Part shown: positions 12,405 through 26,620 of the stretch, piece after piece
Numbering within the stretch: position 1 is the first letter of the stretch
How the letters are laid out: each line of letters begins with the position of its first letter
DNA from: Rhododendron vialii
Lineage: Eukaryota; Streptophyta; Magnoliopsida; Ericales; Ericaceae
DNA length: 64,000 nt
NCBI RefSeq assembly: GCF_030253575.1
Contig: NC_080562.1
Coordinates: 41,889,852-41,953,851, forward strand
Direction of reading: 5' to 3'
Notes under the pieces: generated by a model
Database searches by the model: none
The model's input: only the letters and a program-made list of their open reading frames with translations
Told to the model about the DNA's origin: nothing
Program-made: the position numbers and the translations under genes

Positions 12405-12965
12405 CAAATTTGGAGGCTCAAATTTCAAGCAATCATTTGAAGAATCAAATTGGAGATGGTCAATTCTCAAATAATATATGTGGATTAGAAATGCTTTATA
12501 AAAAAGTAGGTATGACAAACGAAACCATTGTTCAAGCTTAAATTGGAAACTAAATTTAATATCATCAATACATACAAACTTAATTGTTTATCATGCTAGT
12601 CGATAAACGAACTTTAATCGAATTAAACAAGAATTTTTATTTAAAGTAGTTTGAAATTCTTATACATCCTAAGTTAAACGAGCGAGTAGTAGCTTGTTCA
12701 AACTTGATTATCATCCCCCTAAAAAGCATGACAGAAGAAAAACAGAGAGCTGAAGATTGGGTGAAACATCAAGGGGTGGATACATTCCATGTCAATTTTC
12801 ACCAAAGGCAACCTTTGTAAGATCATCACACAAAATGAATACCTGAACATTTTACAACTGTTCTCAAGAAAAAGATAGTTACTATTTGATAAAAAGATTC
12901 ACAGCAATGAATTGTCAACTGCTGTTGTATAGCCTATACAAAAACAGCTAAGGCAAATTGATGTA

Positions 12966-13108
12966 GGTATTACGGCTAAGGGAAAATGACGGCCTGTGAT
13001 GTGTTTTGATAATTAATACCCGTCAATGACATTTTCAGCATTAACAAATGTTCTTAGCATGTCTTTGGCGGGTATTAATTATCAAAATACGTCCTTAGCC
13101 GTCATTTA
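12966..13108. mobile_element. Small foldback MITE in RhoGDI copy A
   Basis: AATGACGG, then TTTTGATAATTAATACCCG, pairs with CGGGTATTAATTATCAAAA, then GCCGTCATT. The homologous place downstream of the intact RhoGDI gene (about 23595-23610) reads CGGCTAAATGCC without the insert. That empty site supports insertion into this copy. Confidence 0.75.
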
Positions 13109-14620
13109 AATGCCTCATTCACAACTAGTGTACAAGTGCAAAGAAGAAGAGGATTAAAACAAACAAGCAAATACAGTGGGCAATCCAACATAATCAAAGA
13201 TCTCTCTAGCTCGTGCTTTCTATTTGATTCTTAAGGGCTTGTGTTGCTATTCCAGCAGGACTCAAAGGGAACCGATAACGAGAGGAATGTTCTTGTTCAC
13301 TCCACGTACCATTCTTTCTGGATACCAAATGTGTAGTTGATTTCCAGGTAGCCCTTGTTGTCATCATCAACAAACTGCATACGGGAATGAAAGCAACGAG
13401 AAATGGAAACAATATAAGAACACAACGCCCTGACAACTAAAAAAGGAGGAACACAAGAAATGGGATTTTTCAAACATAAGTCCTATTATATAGTGTCAAA
13501 ACAAGATACTGTATGAATTATACTGACGACGAACAATAATGAAGTGTTTTCTTCGATGAGCTCTATAAGTTTTAAACGCAGGGAAGTTTTTGTAGATTTA
13601 TTTCCAGTGCTATCGTAGTTCAGAAAGTTAAGTCCACTTAGACCTTGGGCACATGGCTTATGAGGGATTGTTAAGAGTATTACGCAGGAGCCTTCATTGG
13701 CATGATAGCCAAATGATCAAGCTCTTATTCCTCCATCTTATAAAGATTCAAGGAGAGTTTGAGTAGTTGCCTCCAAATAGAGTTAATAGAATGGTACGTG
13801 TCATCAGAACTTAATTGTGCAGACGGAACACGATTGCTACTGTCCATGTTGAAGTTTGGTCTGGAGTCTTGAACAAAAAGTAATTTTTACCCACTTAAAC
13901 TGTAAAAGTAGAAAGTCCCATAAAGAGCTCATAAAGAAATTAATACTAATTGTTACCCAACAATTTATTTTGTATAAATTTTTTTGATCGGCTAAAAGGA
14001 AAAAATTGTTACGGCAGAACCCCTGTAAGGATAGTATTAACGATGGACGCTCATCATAAACAAGGCAGCAAAAGCATATTATTGCCAACATCTGTTTCCA
14101 ACAACAGAAGGAAACGAATGTTGGCTTGGCTTGATAAACATCAGATAGGCACCATTCAGAATATAACCAAATGAAGGCACTGGCCTTTCCGGTAGTTTCT
14201 TACTCCTATTTGTTTACCAAGTTTAAATTTCGGCAACTGAAGTTGCTTCCAAAGACGCATACAGTTTACAAATGAAGAAGATTTTTCCAGATCATCAACC
14301 TTCTGAGTGCACTGAAATTGTAGAACCATGTGAAGATAATGGGAAACAGGTGAATCACTTACCCTTGATTTTGCTGCATATGATCCTCTTGCAAAATTGC
14401 CAGAGGGGGTGGTCTCTTCTGGCATCTCATGTATGCAAGGCTCTGGGGTGGTCTCTTCTGGAATCTCATGTATGCAAGGCTCTGGCTGAGGACTGAAAGT
14501 TCCAAGCATCTCCTTTGAGCTATCAACTGAAAGCAAAACTTATTTCTCGGAGGGAGAGACAGAGAAAAAGAAAGTTACCCTTAAAGACCAGTTTTCCATA
14601 CAGTTCTCCTTGGAGCTATC

Positions 14621-14943
14621 GAATTGCACATGGCCGCATCCAATTGCACTTGGCCGCGTCTAATTACTATTGGCCGCTTTTTATTTCACTTGGCCGCTCA
14701 TAATTGCACTTAGCCGCAATTCGATGCGGCCAAGTGCAATTCAATGCGGCCAAGAGCAACTTTTGCGGCCAAGAGTAATCCGTAGCAGCCAAGAGTAATT
14801 ATTCGCGGCCACGTGCAATTCGACGCGTCCAAAAGTAATTCAATGCGGTCAAGTGCAATTCTTTGCGGCCAAATGTAATTCTTTTAGGCCAAGTAATTTG
14901 TATCGGCAATGAGTAATTTGTTGCGGCCAAATGTAATTCTTTT
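14621..14943. repeat. Inverted minisatellite, 19-20 bp units (copy A)
   Basis: Units of the form AATTCGATGCGGCCAAGTGC are repeated about 11 times in one orientation (14720-14943). They are preceded by about five units in the opposite orientation (14621-14720, GCACTTGGCCGC type). The two halves therefore form a foldback. The array sits between a remnant of exon 3 and the duplicated exon-4 block. A related array is at 22401-22765. Confidence 0.85.
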
Positions 14944-16164
14944 CAGCAACTGAAGTTGCTTCCAAAGACACATACAGTTCACACAAACGAGGAAGATTTT
15001 TCCAGATCATCAACCTTCTGAGTGCACTGAAATTGAAGAACCACAAAAAGATAATGCAAAACAGGTGAATCGCTTACCCTTGATTTTGCTGCATATGATC
15101 CTCTTGCAAAATAGCCAGAGGGGGTGGTCTCTTCTGGCATCTCATGTATGTAAGGCTCTGGCTGAGGACTGAAAGTTCCAAGCATCTCCTTTGAGCTATC
15201 AACTGAAAGCAAAAACATTTGTCAACGCCTGAATACACTAATAATGACTAGATCAACCGCATGAAACTTATTTCTCGGAGGGAGAGACACAGAGAGAAAA
15301 AGAAAGTTACCCTTAAGACCAGTTTTCCAGACAGTGTTGGTGTACCTCAGGCCCGAAACGATGTTATTGCTGACCTTAATAGAGAATCTCAGATGATAAT
15401 GGGTTCCTTCTTTCAGGGTAAACCATACTCCTTTGGGGTCCCCATCCTCAGGAATTTGAAGAACAATGTCAGGTCTACCGGGGCAGAGTATAGTAAGGCT
15501 CAAAATCTTGACATCTGGTTCAAGAGTTTCTATAGAGAAACAAAAAGAAAATTGAAGAACAGTAAAAAAAATAATAAGAAGCAGCCTAATCATCATTTGA
15601 TGTAAACCAATCAACAAAAGAACCCACCAACAAAGTTAATCACACACTAAGATGTGAAAGGGATAAAATGTTGGCTGGCAATAACAAGATGTTATAGATT
15701 GTTCAAAGTGAATTCTACATCCCCTAATCGTCATACTAAAATAATCAGATTGAGACTTTATAATCAGATTAAGACTTTGCAGCATTGAAGACAAAACTGC
15801 GCTATGTGCATAGTTTCAATTACCAGCGCCCATACGAAGGCAAAAGATAAGTACAGAGAACAGAAAATTGAACACTATTAGAAACAAAACATTGATTGTC
15901 TTTTAGTTGGCAATTCCAAAGACACCGCATCAATAAACACGAAAACAAAAATGATGGAAACCACCTCTGACCCTTTTACAAAGATATCCAACTAACAATA
16001 AACAATCATAGAATCTAATAATCTATTATACATACATATATAGGGAAATCCTTTAATACTAATGTGTCAAGTCCTGTTTGTTTACTCATAAATTGGTAGA
16101 TTTATAAACAAGGCACCAACCTAGATGTGAAAGCAACAAGAGTAGGCTCATAAATGAGCCATCT

Positions 16165-16395
16165 GGGAAATCCCTTTTTCCGATCGAATTTCGATGATTC
16201 AAGCCGCTCAATGTGATTAAAATGTGATTTTAAGGGTACCTATGAAAAATCAGCAAAAAAAATAATCGAAAAAGGTTTCATCTGAACAGTTCTTTATTCG
16301 GTCATTTTTTTGTTAATTTCTCACGGGTACCATTAAAATCACATTTTGAACACATTGAGTGGCTCGGATCATCGAAATTCGATCGGGACACTATG
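16165..16395. mobile_element. Foldback MITE, family F2 (copy 1)
   Basis: CCGATCGAATTTCGATGAT, CCGCTCAATGTG and GTGATTTTAAGGGTACC on the left pair with GGTACCATTAAAATCAC, CATTGAGTGG and ATCGAAATTCGATCGG on the right. Related copies lie at 21131-21480 and 33035-33400. It sits exactly at the breakpoint of RhoGDI copy A, upstream of PCNA. Confidence 0.85.
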
Positions 16396-19985
<3,590 letters not shown>

Positions 19986-20060
19986 GCAAAGCCTTAAGGT
20001 TAAACTTTCCAAATTTTGGACTTCAAGCTACAGCTTCCCGTGTCTTGCCAATCATCCTGT

Positions 20061-20424
20061 GTTGGTTGTTCGGCTAAATAAGCCACTTGGCTTATTTTTT
20101 TGTCCCTATTCAAATTTTTTTCACATTTGTTAGTTTTTTGTCAATTTTTTGGAGATTATTGCTTATTCATGATAAGAGGAATCTAAAAGGTAAAAAATTA
20201 CGATCAAAATTCAATTTTTTTAAAATAAAGACGAAAAAATTGGCTTATTTTTGTCTTTATTCAAAAAAATTAGGTTTTGATTGTAATTTTTTACTTTTTA
20301 GATTCCTCCTGCCATGATGAAGCAATAAACCTCAAAAAATTGACGAAAAACTAACAAATACGAAAAAAAATTGAATAAGGACAAAAAAATAAGCCATTTG
20401 GCTTATTTAGTCGAACAACCCAAC
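20061..20424. mobile_element. Foldback MITE, family F1 (copy 1), in PCNA 3' flank
   Basis: The end GTTGTTCGGCTAAATAAGCC pairs with GGCTTATTTAGTCGAACAAC. Subterminal inverted segments are TTTTTGTCCCTATTCAA, TTTTTTGTCAATTTTTTGG and AGAGGAATCTAAAAGG. The centre pairs AAAGACGAAAAAATTGGC with TTTTTGTCTTTATTCAAAA. Related copies are at 57434-57790, 59476-60290 and 61049-61412. It lies 76 bp after the PCNA stop, so it may be transcribed as part of the 3' UTR. Confidence 0.88.
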
Positions 20425-21130
20425 ATTTCACATATTTGTCGTGAAAATTTCGCCATTGGAGGCAAGTAGTTGATGGTTGAGATCGTTCTGAAAAATGTTG
20501 CTCTTTTTCATAATCTCCCCCTTTTTAGTGTGGTTTTTAGTAGACAGTGTGGTTAATATTAGTTGATGTATCATGTTATTTTAGCCGAAAGCTTATTCTT
20601 TTTATCATTTACATTTTTCTTCATGTTCCTGCGTCTTACACGTTGGAAACAAATAGTAACCTTGGATTCATGGTCCAGTTTTTGCCGCTTCATTCGCTGC
20701 TCCAAGGCTGCTGGTCTTGCCCCTACTGAATCACCAGAATCCGTTGCATGCTCTCCGGCATCTAGCTGATCAACTCACCCTACAATGTACATATCCAGCA
20801 GCAGCTAGATTACTTGATTTCATGTATTGTGGTTGCAGCATATGTATATGGAGATTTGTGTCAGAGACATAATGTAACAAAGAATGTGTCCTATGACTAG
20901 GTGAGATCATAGTCTACCTACCCCTTTTTCATGACTTATAAATTGCTCCATTACAAGTTAAAACCCTCGCCTAAGGTAACCATTTATGGCTGAACAAAAA
21001 GTATTCTTCCACATTATATTTTCCAGGGCCTCCTAAACTGAATTGTTATGCTACTTACTAAAATGATAAGGAAAATTTCACATTGGGACTAAATAATGGT
21101 GTCAAATGAAACTACTAAAAACACACTCGG
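20425..21130. other. PCNA 3' flank, nothing firm
   Basis: It contains one open stretch ending TESPESVACSPASS then TAG (about 20640-20769) that could be the last exon of an unrecognised gene or chance. No other sign of a gene. Confidence 0.35.
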
Positions 21131-21480
21131 GATCCAATGAGGGATCCCACACAGTCTTACCGTGCGGGACTCTCCTTTCCCGATCGAATTGTGACGGTCC
21201 TAGCCGTTTAAAGTGTGTATGACATGATTTTAAGGGTACCCGCGAGAAATCAGCAAAAGAAATGATCGGGAAGGGCTTGATCCGAGCATTTTTTTACTGA
21301 ACCGTTCAATAAAAAACTGTTTGAGTCAAGCTCTTCCCGATCATCTTTTTTTGCTGATTTCTCGTGGGTATCCTTAAAATCACGTTCTGATCACTTTGAG
21401 CGGCTCGAATCGTCGCAATTCGATCAGGAAAAGGGAGTCCCGCACGGTAAGACCGTGTGGGAACCCTTAGGAGATCCGGA
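21131..21480. mobile_element. Foldback MITE, family F2 (copy 2)
   Basis: The ends GTCTTACCGTGCGGGACTC and GAGTCCCGCACGGTAAGAC are complementary. Inside, CCCGATCGAATTGTGACG, GATTTTAAGGGTACCCGCG, AGAAATCAGCAAAAG and ATGATCGGGAAGGGCTTGA pair with their reverse complements. The hairpin centre is around ACTGAACCGTTCAATAAAAA. Confidence 0.88.
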
Positions 21481-21740
21481 CCAACTAAAAACATATATAG
21501 GACATAAATAGCATCGAATTGAGCAATGTTTACGACCTGCTAGTGCTACTGTTGGGAAAAAACTTTCGGGTTTTGTCACGGTAATTTGCAACTATTGGAC
21601 TTGCTTCAATAATTGTACAACTTGTTGAATTGTCAAATCAAATTCGTGGGTATGTGACCATTTGCTCTGAAAGATATGGTCCCGAAATTTTTTTAGATGG
21701 GAGGTTCTGAGTAGAATCTTGTTTTCTGGAGTGCATTACG

Positions 21741-22770
21741 AAATGAATGACGATGTCGGAAAAAATTGTTATGGTGGAACCCCTGTAAGGATAGTATTAA
21801 CAATGGACGCTCATCATAAACAAGGCAGCAAAAGCATATTATTATTGCCAACATCTGTTTCCAACAACAGAAGGAAACGAATGTTGGCTCGGCTTGATAA
21901 ACATGAGATACGCACCATTCAGAATATAACCAAATGAAGGCACTGGCCTTTCCGGTAGTTTCTTGCTCCTATTTGTTTACCAAGTTAAATTTCAGCAACT
22001 GAAGTTGCTTCCAAAGACGCATATATAACAGTTTACACAAACGAAGAAGACTTTTCCAGATCGTCAACTTTCTGAGTGCGCTGGAATTGTAGAACCATGT
22101 GACGATAATGGAAAACAGGTGAATCACTTACCCTTGATTTTGCTGCATATGATGCAAAATAGCCAGAGGGGGTACTCTCTTCTGGCATCTCATGTATGTA
22201 AGGCTCTGGCTGAGGACTGAAAGTTCCAAGCATCTCCTTTCAGCTATCAACTGAAAGCAAAAACATTTGCCAATGCCTGAATATATCAATAATGACTAGA
22301 TAACCGCATGAAACTTATTTCTCGGAGGGAGAGAGACACAGAGAGAAAAAGAAAGTTACCCTTAAGACCAGTTTTCCAGACAGTTCTCCTTTGAGCTATC
22401 GAATTGCATTTGGCCACATCAAATGCACTTGGCCGCACATAATTGCACTTGGCCGCAATTCGATGCGGCCAACTACAATTATGAGCGGCCAAGTGCAATT
22501 CGATGCGGCCAAGAGTAATTCGTAGTGGCTATGACTCATTCTTCGCGGCCAAGTGCAATTTAATGCAATCAAAAGTAATTCAATGCGGCCAAGTGCAATT
22601 TGATGCGGTCAAGTGTAATGCGATGTGACCAAGTGCAATTAGATGCGGCCAAGAGTAATTAATTGTGGCTACGAGTAATTAATTGCGGCCAAGAGTAATT
22701 CTTTGCGGCCAAGTAATTCGTATCGGCCAGGAGTAATTCTTTGCGGGTAGGAGTAATTCTTTGTGAACTT
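21741..22770 (-). pseudogene. RhoGDI exon-4 fragment (copy B) with minisatellite
   Basis: A further partial copy of RhoGDI. Exon 4 is at 22250-22132 but has a nonsense change at 22242-22240 (the Ser after VDS is now TGA) and a 6-bp in-frame deletion (FARGSYAAK is now FASYAAK). A remnant of the 3' end of exon 3 (about 22383-22361) follows, joined to an inverted minisatellite. Exons 1, 2 and 5 are not attached in this block. It is most similar to the outer exon-4 block of copy A (13950-14943), including the array. It cannot encode a protein. Confidence 0.88.
22401..22765. repeat. Inverted minisatellite (copy B)
   Basis: About 15 units of 19-20 bp, GATGCGGCCAAGTGCAATT type, with the first three or four units in inverted orientation (GCACTTGGCCGC). 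It shares its left junction, TTCTCCTTTGAGCTATCGAA, with the array of copy A, so the two arrays descend from one event and then diverged in unit number. Confidence 0.85.
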
Positions 22771-23772
22771 CTAATCTTAGCTATTGGCTTCAATGGTTGA
22801 GATGAAGTGTTTTTTTTGTTTTCCCGGAACACTCCCCTATAAATATATTTTTCAAATTAACATAGAATTAGGAAAGTTTTGTTATTTTTCTCCCTCTTTT
22901 TTTTTTTTGAAAAATCACAGAGATATTAATGTATAGTTGTTAGGAGTAAATAAACTCACACGACAATTGTGTAATATGTGCAAAAAGTTTGAGCACTTTA
23001 CTGAAATGAGGAAAATGAGCCTAAACCATTGGATCAAAGTTGGAGGCTCAAATTTCAAGCAATCATTTGAAGAATCAAATTGGAGATGGTCAATTGTCAA
23101 ATAATATATGTGGATTAGAAATTCTTTATAAAAGTAGGTATGACAAACGAAATAATTGTTCAACCTTAATTTGAAAATTAAATGAATTTCAGCAATACGA
23201 ACACCCTTAATTGTTTATCACGCTAGTCGACAAATGAACATCGAATTAAACACGAACTTATTTAAAGTAGTTTGAAATTCTAATACATCCTAAGTTAAAC
23301 GAGCAAGTAGGAGTAGTTGCCTGTTCAAACTTGAGTATTATTATCCACCCTAAAAAACACGACATAAGAAAAACAGAGCTGTAGTATTGGGTGAAACATC
23401 AAGGGTGTATACATTCCATGCCAAGTTTCACCATAGGCAACCTTTGGAATATCATCACACAAAATGAATACATGAAAATTTTACAACTGTTCTCCAGAAA
23501 AAGATAGTAATTTGATAAAAAGATTCACAGCAATGATTTGTCAACTGCTGGTGTGTAGCCTATACAAAAACAACGAAGGCAAATTGACGTAGTTAATGCG
23601 GCTAAATGCCTCATTCGCAAAGTGTATAAGTGCAAAGAAGAAGATCAAAACAAACAAGCAAATACAGTGGGCAATCCAACATAATCAAAGATCTCTCTAT
23701 TTGATTCTAAGTGCTTGTGTTGCTATTCCGTCAGGACTCGAAGGGAACTGATAGCGAGAGGAATGTTCTTGT
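22771..23772. other. Downstream flank of RhoGDI
   Basis: From about 23040 this is homologous to 12405-13296 in copy A (shared GGAGGCTCAAATTTCAAGC). It should hold the RhoGDI 3' UTR and terminator. No other gene is seen. Confidence 0.55.
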
Positions 23773-25017
23773 TCACTCCACCCATTCTTTCTGGATACCA
23801 AATGTGTAGTTGATTTCCAGGTAGCACTTGTTGTCATCATCAACAAACTGCATACAGGAAAGAAAGCAGCGAGAAATGGAAACGATATAAGAACACAATG
23901 CCCTGAAAACTAAAAAAGGAGGAACCCAAGAAATAAATCTACAAAAACTAAAAAAGGAGGAACACAATGCCTTGAAAACTAAAATACGAGGAACACAATG
24001 CCCTGGATACCAAATTTTTTTTGTTGATTGGCTAAAAGGAAAAAATTGTTGTAGTCACAGAGTCGCACAATGATGGAACCCCTGTAAGGATAGTATTAAC
24101 AATGGACGCCCATCATAAACAACGCAGCGAAAGCATATTATTGTGAACATCTGTTTCCAACAACGGTGGCCCTTGACAGAGCTCCATGGAGGAAAATGAT
24201 TTATGTAGCCGACCCCAAGTGATTGGGACATAAGGCTCGGTTTGGTTTGGTTATTTGTTTTCAACAACAGAAGGAAACGAATGTAGGCTCGGCTTGATAA
24301 ACATCAGATAGGCACCATTCAGAATATAACCAAATGAAGGCACTGGCCTTTCTGGTAGTTTTTTACTCCAATATTTGCTTACCAAGTTTAAATTTCAGCA
24401 ACTGAAGTTGCTTCCAAAGACACATACAGTTCACACAAACGAGGAAGATTTTTCCAGATCATCAACCTTCTGAGTGCACTGAAATTGAAGAACCACAAAA
24501 AGATAATGCAAAACAGGTGAATCGCTTACCCTTGATTTTGCTGCATATGATCCTCTTGCAAAATAGCCAGAGGGGGTGGTCTCTTCTGGCATCTCATGTA
24601 TGTAAGGCTCTGGCTGAGGACTGAAAGTTCCAAGCATCTCCTTTGAGCTATCAACTGAAAGCAAAAACATTTGTCAACGCCTGAATATACTAATAATGAC
24701 TAGATCAAACCGCATGAAACTTATTTCTCGGAGGGAGGGACACAGAGAGAAAAAGAAAGTTACCCTTAAGACCAGTTTTCCAGACAGTGTTGGTGTACCT
24801 CAGGCCCGAAACGATGTTATTGCTGACCTTAATAGAGAATCTCAGATGATAATGGGTTCCTTCTTTCAGGGTAAACCATACTCCTTTGGGGTCCCCATCC
24901 TCAGGAATTTGAAGAACAATATCAGGTCTACCGGGGCAGAGTATAGTAAGGCTCAAAATCTTGACATCTGGTTCAAGAGTTTCTATAGAGAAACAAAAAG
25001 AAAATTGAAGAACAGTA

Positions 25018-25049
<32 letters not shown>

Positions 25050-26620
25050 GCCTAATCATCATTTGATGTAAACCAATCAACAAAAGAACCCACCAACAAA
25101 GTTAATCACACACTAAGATGTGAAAGGGATAAAATGTTGGCTGGCAATAACAAGATGTTATAGATTGTTCAAAGTGAATTCTACATCCCCTAATCATCAT
25201 ACTAAAATAATCAGATTAAGACTTTGCAGCATTGAAAATAGAAGACAAAACTGAGCTATGTGCATAGTTTCAATTACCAGCGCCCATACGAAGGCAAAAG
25301 ATAAGTACAGAGAACAGAAAATTGAACACTATTAGAAACAAAACATTGATTGTCTTTTGGCAATTCCAAAGACACCGCATCAATAAACACAAAAACAAAA
25401 ATGATGGAAACCACCTCTGACCCTTTTACAAAGATATCCAACTAACAATAAACAATCATAGAATCTATTATACATACATATATAGGGAAATCCTTTAATA
25501 CTAATGTGTCAAGTCCTGTTTGTTTACTCATAAATTGGTAGATTTATAAACAAGGCACCAACCTAGATGTGAAAGCAACAAGAGTAGGCTCATAAATGAG
25601 CCAAGTAGTAGCTACTTTGAGTTTTGTTTTAAAATTTTAATGAGCTTTCAAAGTATGTTTAACCTTGATTTGTTTATCTAGCAAGCTGATCCCAAACAAG
25701 CTTTATTTGAGCCGATCTCAAGTAGCTTAAATTTTTCCCCTTAAACTGAGCGAGCTGAGCAGTGGCCTTCCTAAAGCTTGGTTTCAAAGCTTCGCGAGCT
25801 TCACGAGAGGGTCAAGCTTTGCTTGTTCAATGTAAAAAATTGATCTCAAACAAATTTTAATTAACGAACACAAGCTCGAACTCAAATAGCGTGTTCGTTT
25901 ACTAGCCCTACCCAAGGAGTTGTATTACATATTCATAATCAACCCAAAATGAAGTTTGTGTCCAAATTCATGCCCACCACACACAAAGACTGAATCTTTT
26001 TATTAAACAACGTGTCCGGCCTCATTACCTTAGGAACTAATCTCACCCCACATTAGAGGGGCACAAAGACTGAATTCCTTTTATGACGTGTCTGGGTGAG
26101 GTTAAACGCACCTTAGGAACTAATCCCACCGCCCACTAGATGGGCACAAAGAGCGAACCTACACTAAACATTTTTATTGTGTTAGTAAATAATTGTCTGG
26201 AGTTTCACTAAAAGTATTAGGCTTGTTCAAGCAACAAAATTACCTCCAACAGAATTGACATCAACACTGCCAAGAAGCTGTTCTTTCCACCGCCTCAAAC
26301 TCTCATCATCCTGAACAAAACACATAATCACAAGTTCAAAAAAACACCTTTTATCATAACAACTGAAGATTTTCCTTTCATGAAAAGGCAAGAAAAACAA
26401 CCTTGTCCTTTTCAAGATGTTCTTTGATACTGCACTTGGGACCCAACTGCAAACGGGCTTCTTCTTCTTCTTCCTCCGTTGCATAACAAGAGGCTTCACT
26501 TGGCTGTCTGCTTAGCCTCTCATCGCTAGAATCTTCTTGGCCTGTAGAACCTCTTGGCTGGTTTGATTTTGTTTCAGGGATTTCATTTTCGTTTTCTCCG
26601 GACTCTCCACCCAAACCCAT
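23773..26620 (-). CDS. GDI1: Rho GDP-dissociation inhibitor
   Basis: A complete gene of five exons: 26620-26402, 26310-26244, 24982-24764, 24654-24530, 23847-23773. All have GT-AG sites and consistent phase, giving 234 aa with TGA stop. The ATG at 26620 precedes MGLGGESGENENE; the acidic N-terminus has a run of six Glu, as in plant RhoGDIs. The core reads GPKCSIKEHLEKDK, DDESLRRWKEQLLGSVDVN, LEPDVKILSLTILCPGRPD, VLQIPEDGDPKGVWFTLKEG, VSNNIVSGLRYTNTVWKTGL, SKEMLGTFSPQPEPYIHEMP, EETTPSGYFARGSYAAK and FVDDDNKCYLEINYTF. This is the immunoglobulin-like prenyl-binding fold. It extracts GDP-bound ROP/Rac GTPases from the plasma membrane and so sets where tip growth occurs (SCN1 in Arabidopsis root hairs). 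Intron 2 holds a two-unit tandem repeat (about 25975-26150) and intron 4 holds a LINE tail. Parts are duplicated at 12.4-16.2 and 21.7-22.8 kb. Confidence 0.95.
24165..24254 (+). mobile_element. 5'-truncated LINE tail in RhoGDI intron 4
   Basis: A 90-bp insert absent from both paralogous copies. It is flanked by near-identical 13-base target duplications (TGTTTCCAACAAC and TGTTTTCAACAAC). It encodes the end of a non-LTR reverse transcriptase (DRAPWRKMIYVADPK, then stop) and terminates in GGCTCGGTTTGGTTTGG. The empty sites are at about 14100 and 21870. Confidence 0.8.
25018..25050. repeat. (ATA)n microsatellite
   Basis: About ten AAT/ATA units in intron 2 of the intact RhoGDI gene. The homologous place in copy A (about 15567) has only a short A-rich stretch, so the array expanded after duplication or was lost there. 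Confidence 0.9.

Larger units (their letters stand above)
12405..16157 (-). pseudogene. Truncated, rearranged RhoGDI copy (copy A)
   Basis: A segmental copy of the complete RhoGDI gene at 23773-26620. It holds exon 3 (15529-15311), exon 4 twice (15202-15078 and 14526-14363) and exon 5 (13374-13297). Exons 1 and 2 are missing; similarity to the intact gene stops at about 16157, beside a MITE. The first exon-4 copy is identical in protein to the functional one. The second carries an in-frame 39-bp tandem duplication, so that EPCIHEIPEETTP is followed by EPCIHEMPEETTP. Exon 5 has Cys to Gly (DNKGYLE) and one extra Tyr codon before its end (KEWYVE, then TGA). Without a start exon it cannot make a normal RhoGDI. 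Splice sites are still conserved, so a chimeric transcript cannot be excluded. Confidence 0.88.

Noticed and set aside
14620-14945. CRISPR-like array
   Set aside because: Units are 19-20 bp, degenerate, directly abutting with no spacers, partly inverted, and lie in a plant nuclear genome. It is a minisatellite.
15222-15617. Apparent stand-alone 131-aa protein with a hydrophobic start
   Set aside because: It is RhoGDI exon 3 read through into its flanking introns; the hydrophobic lead is intron sequence before the acceptor site.
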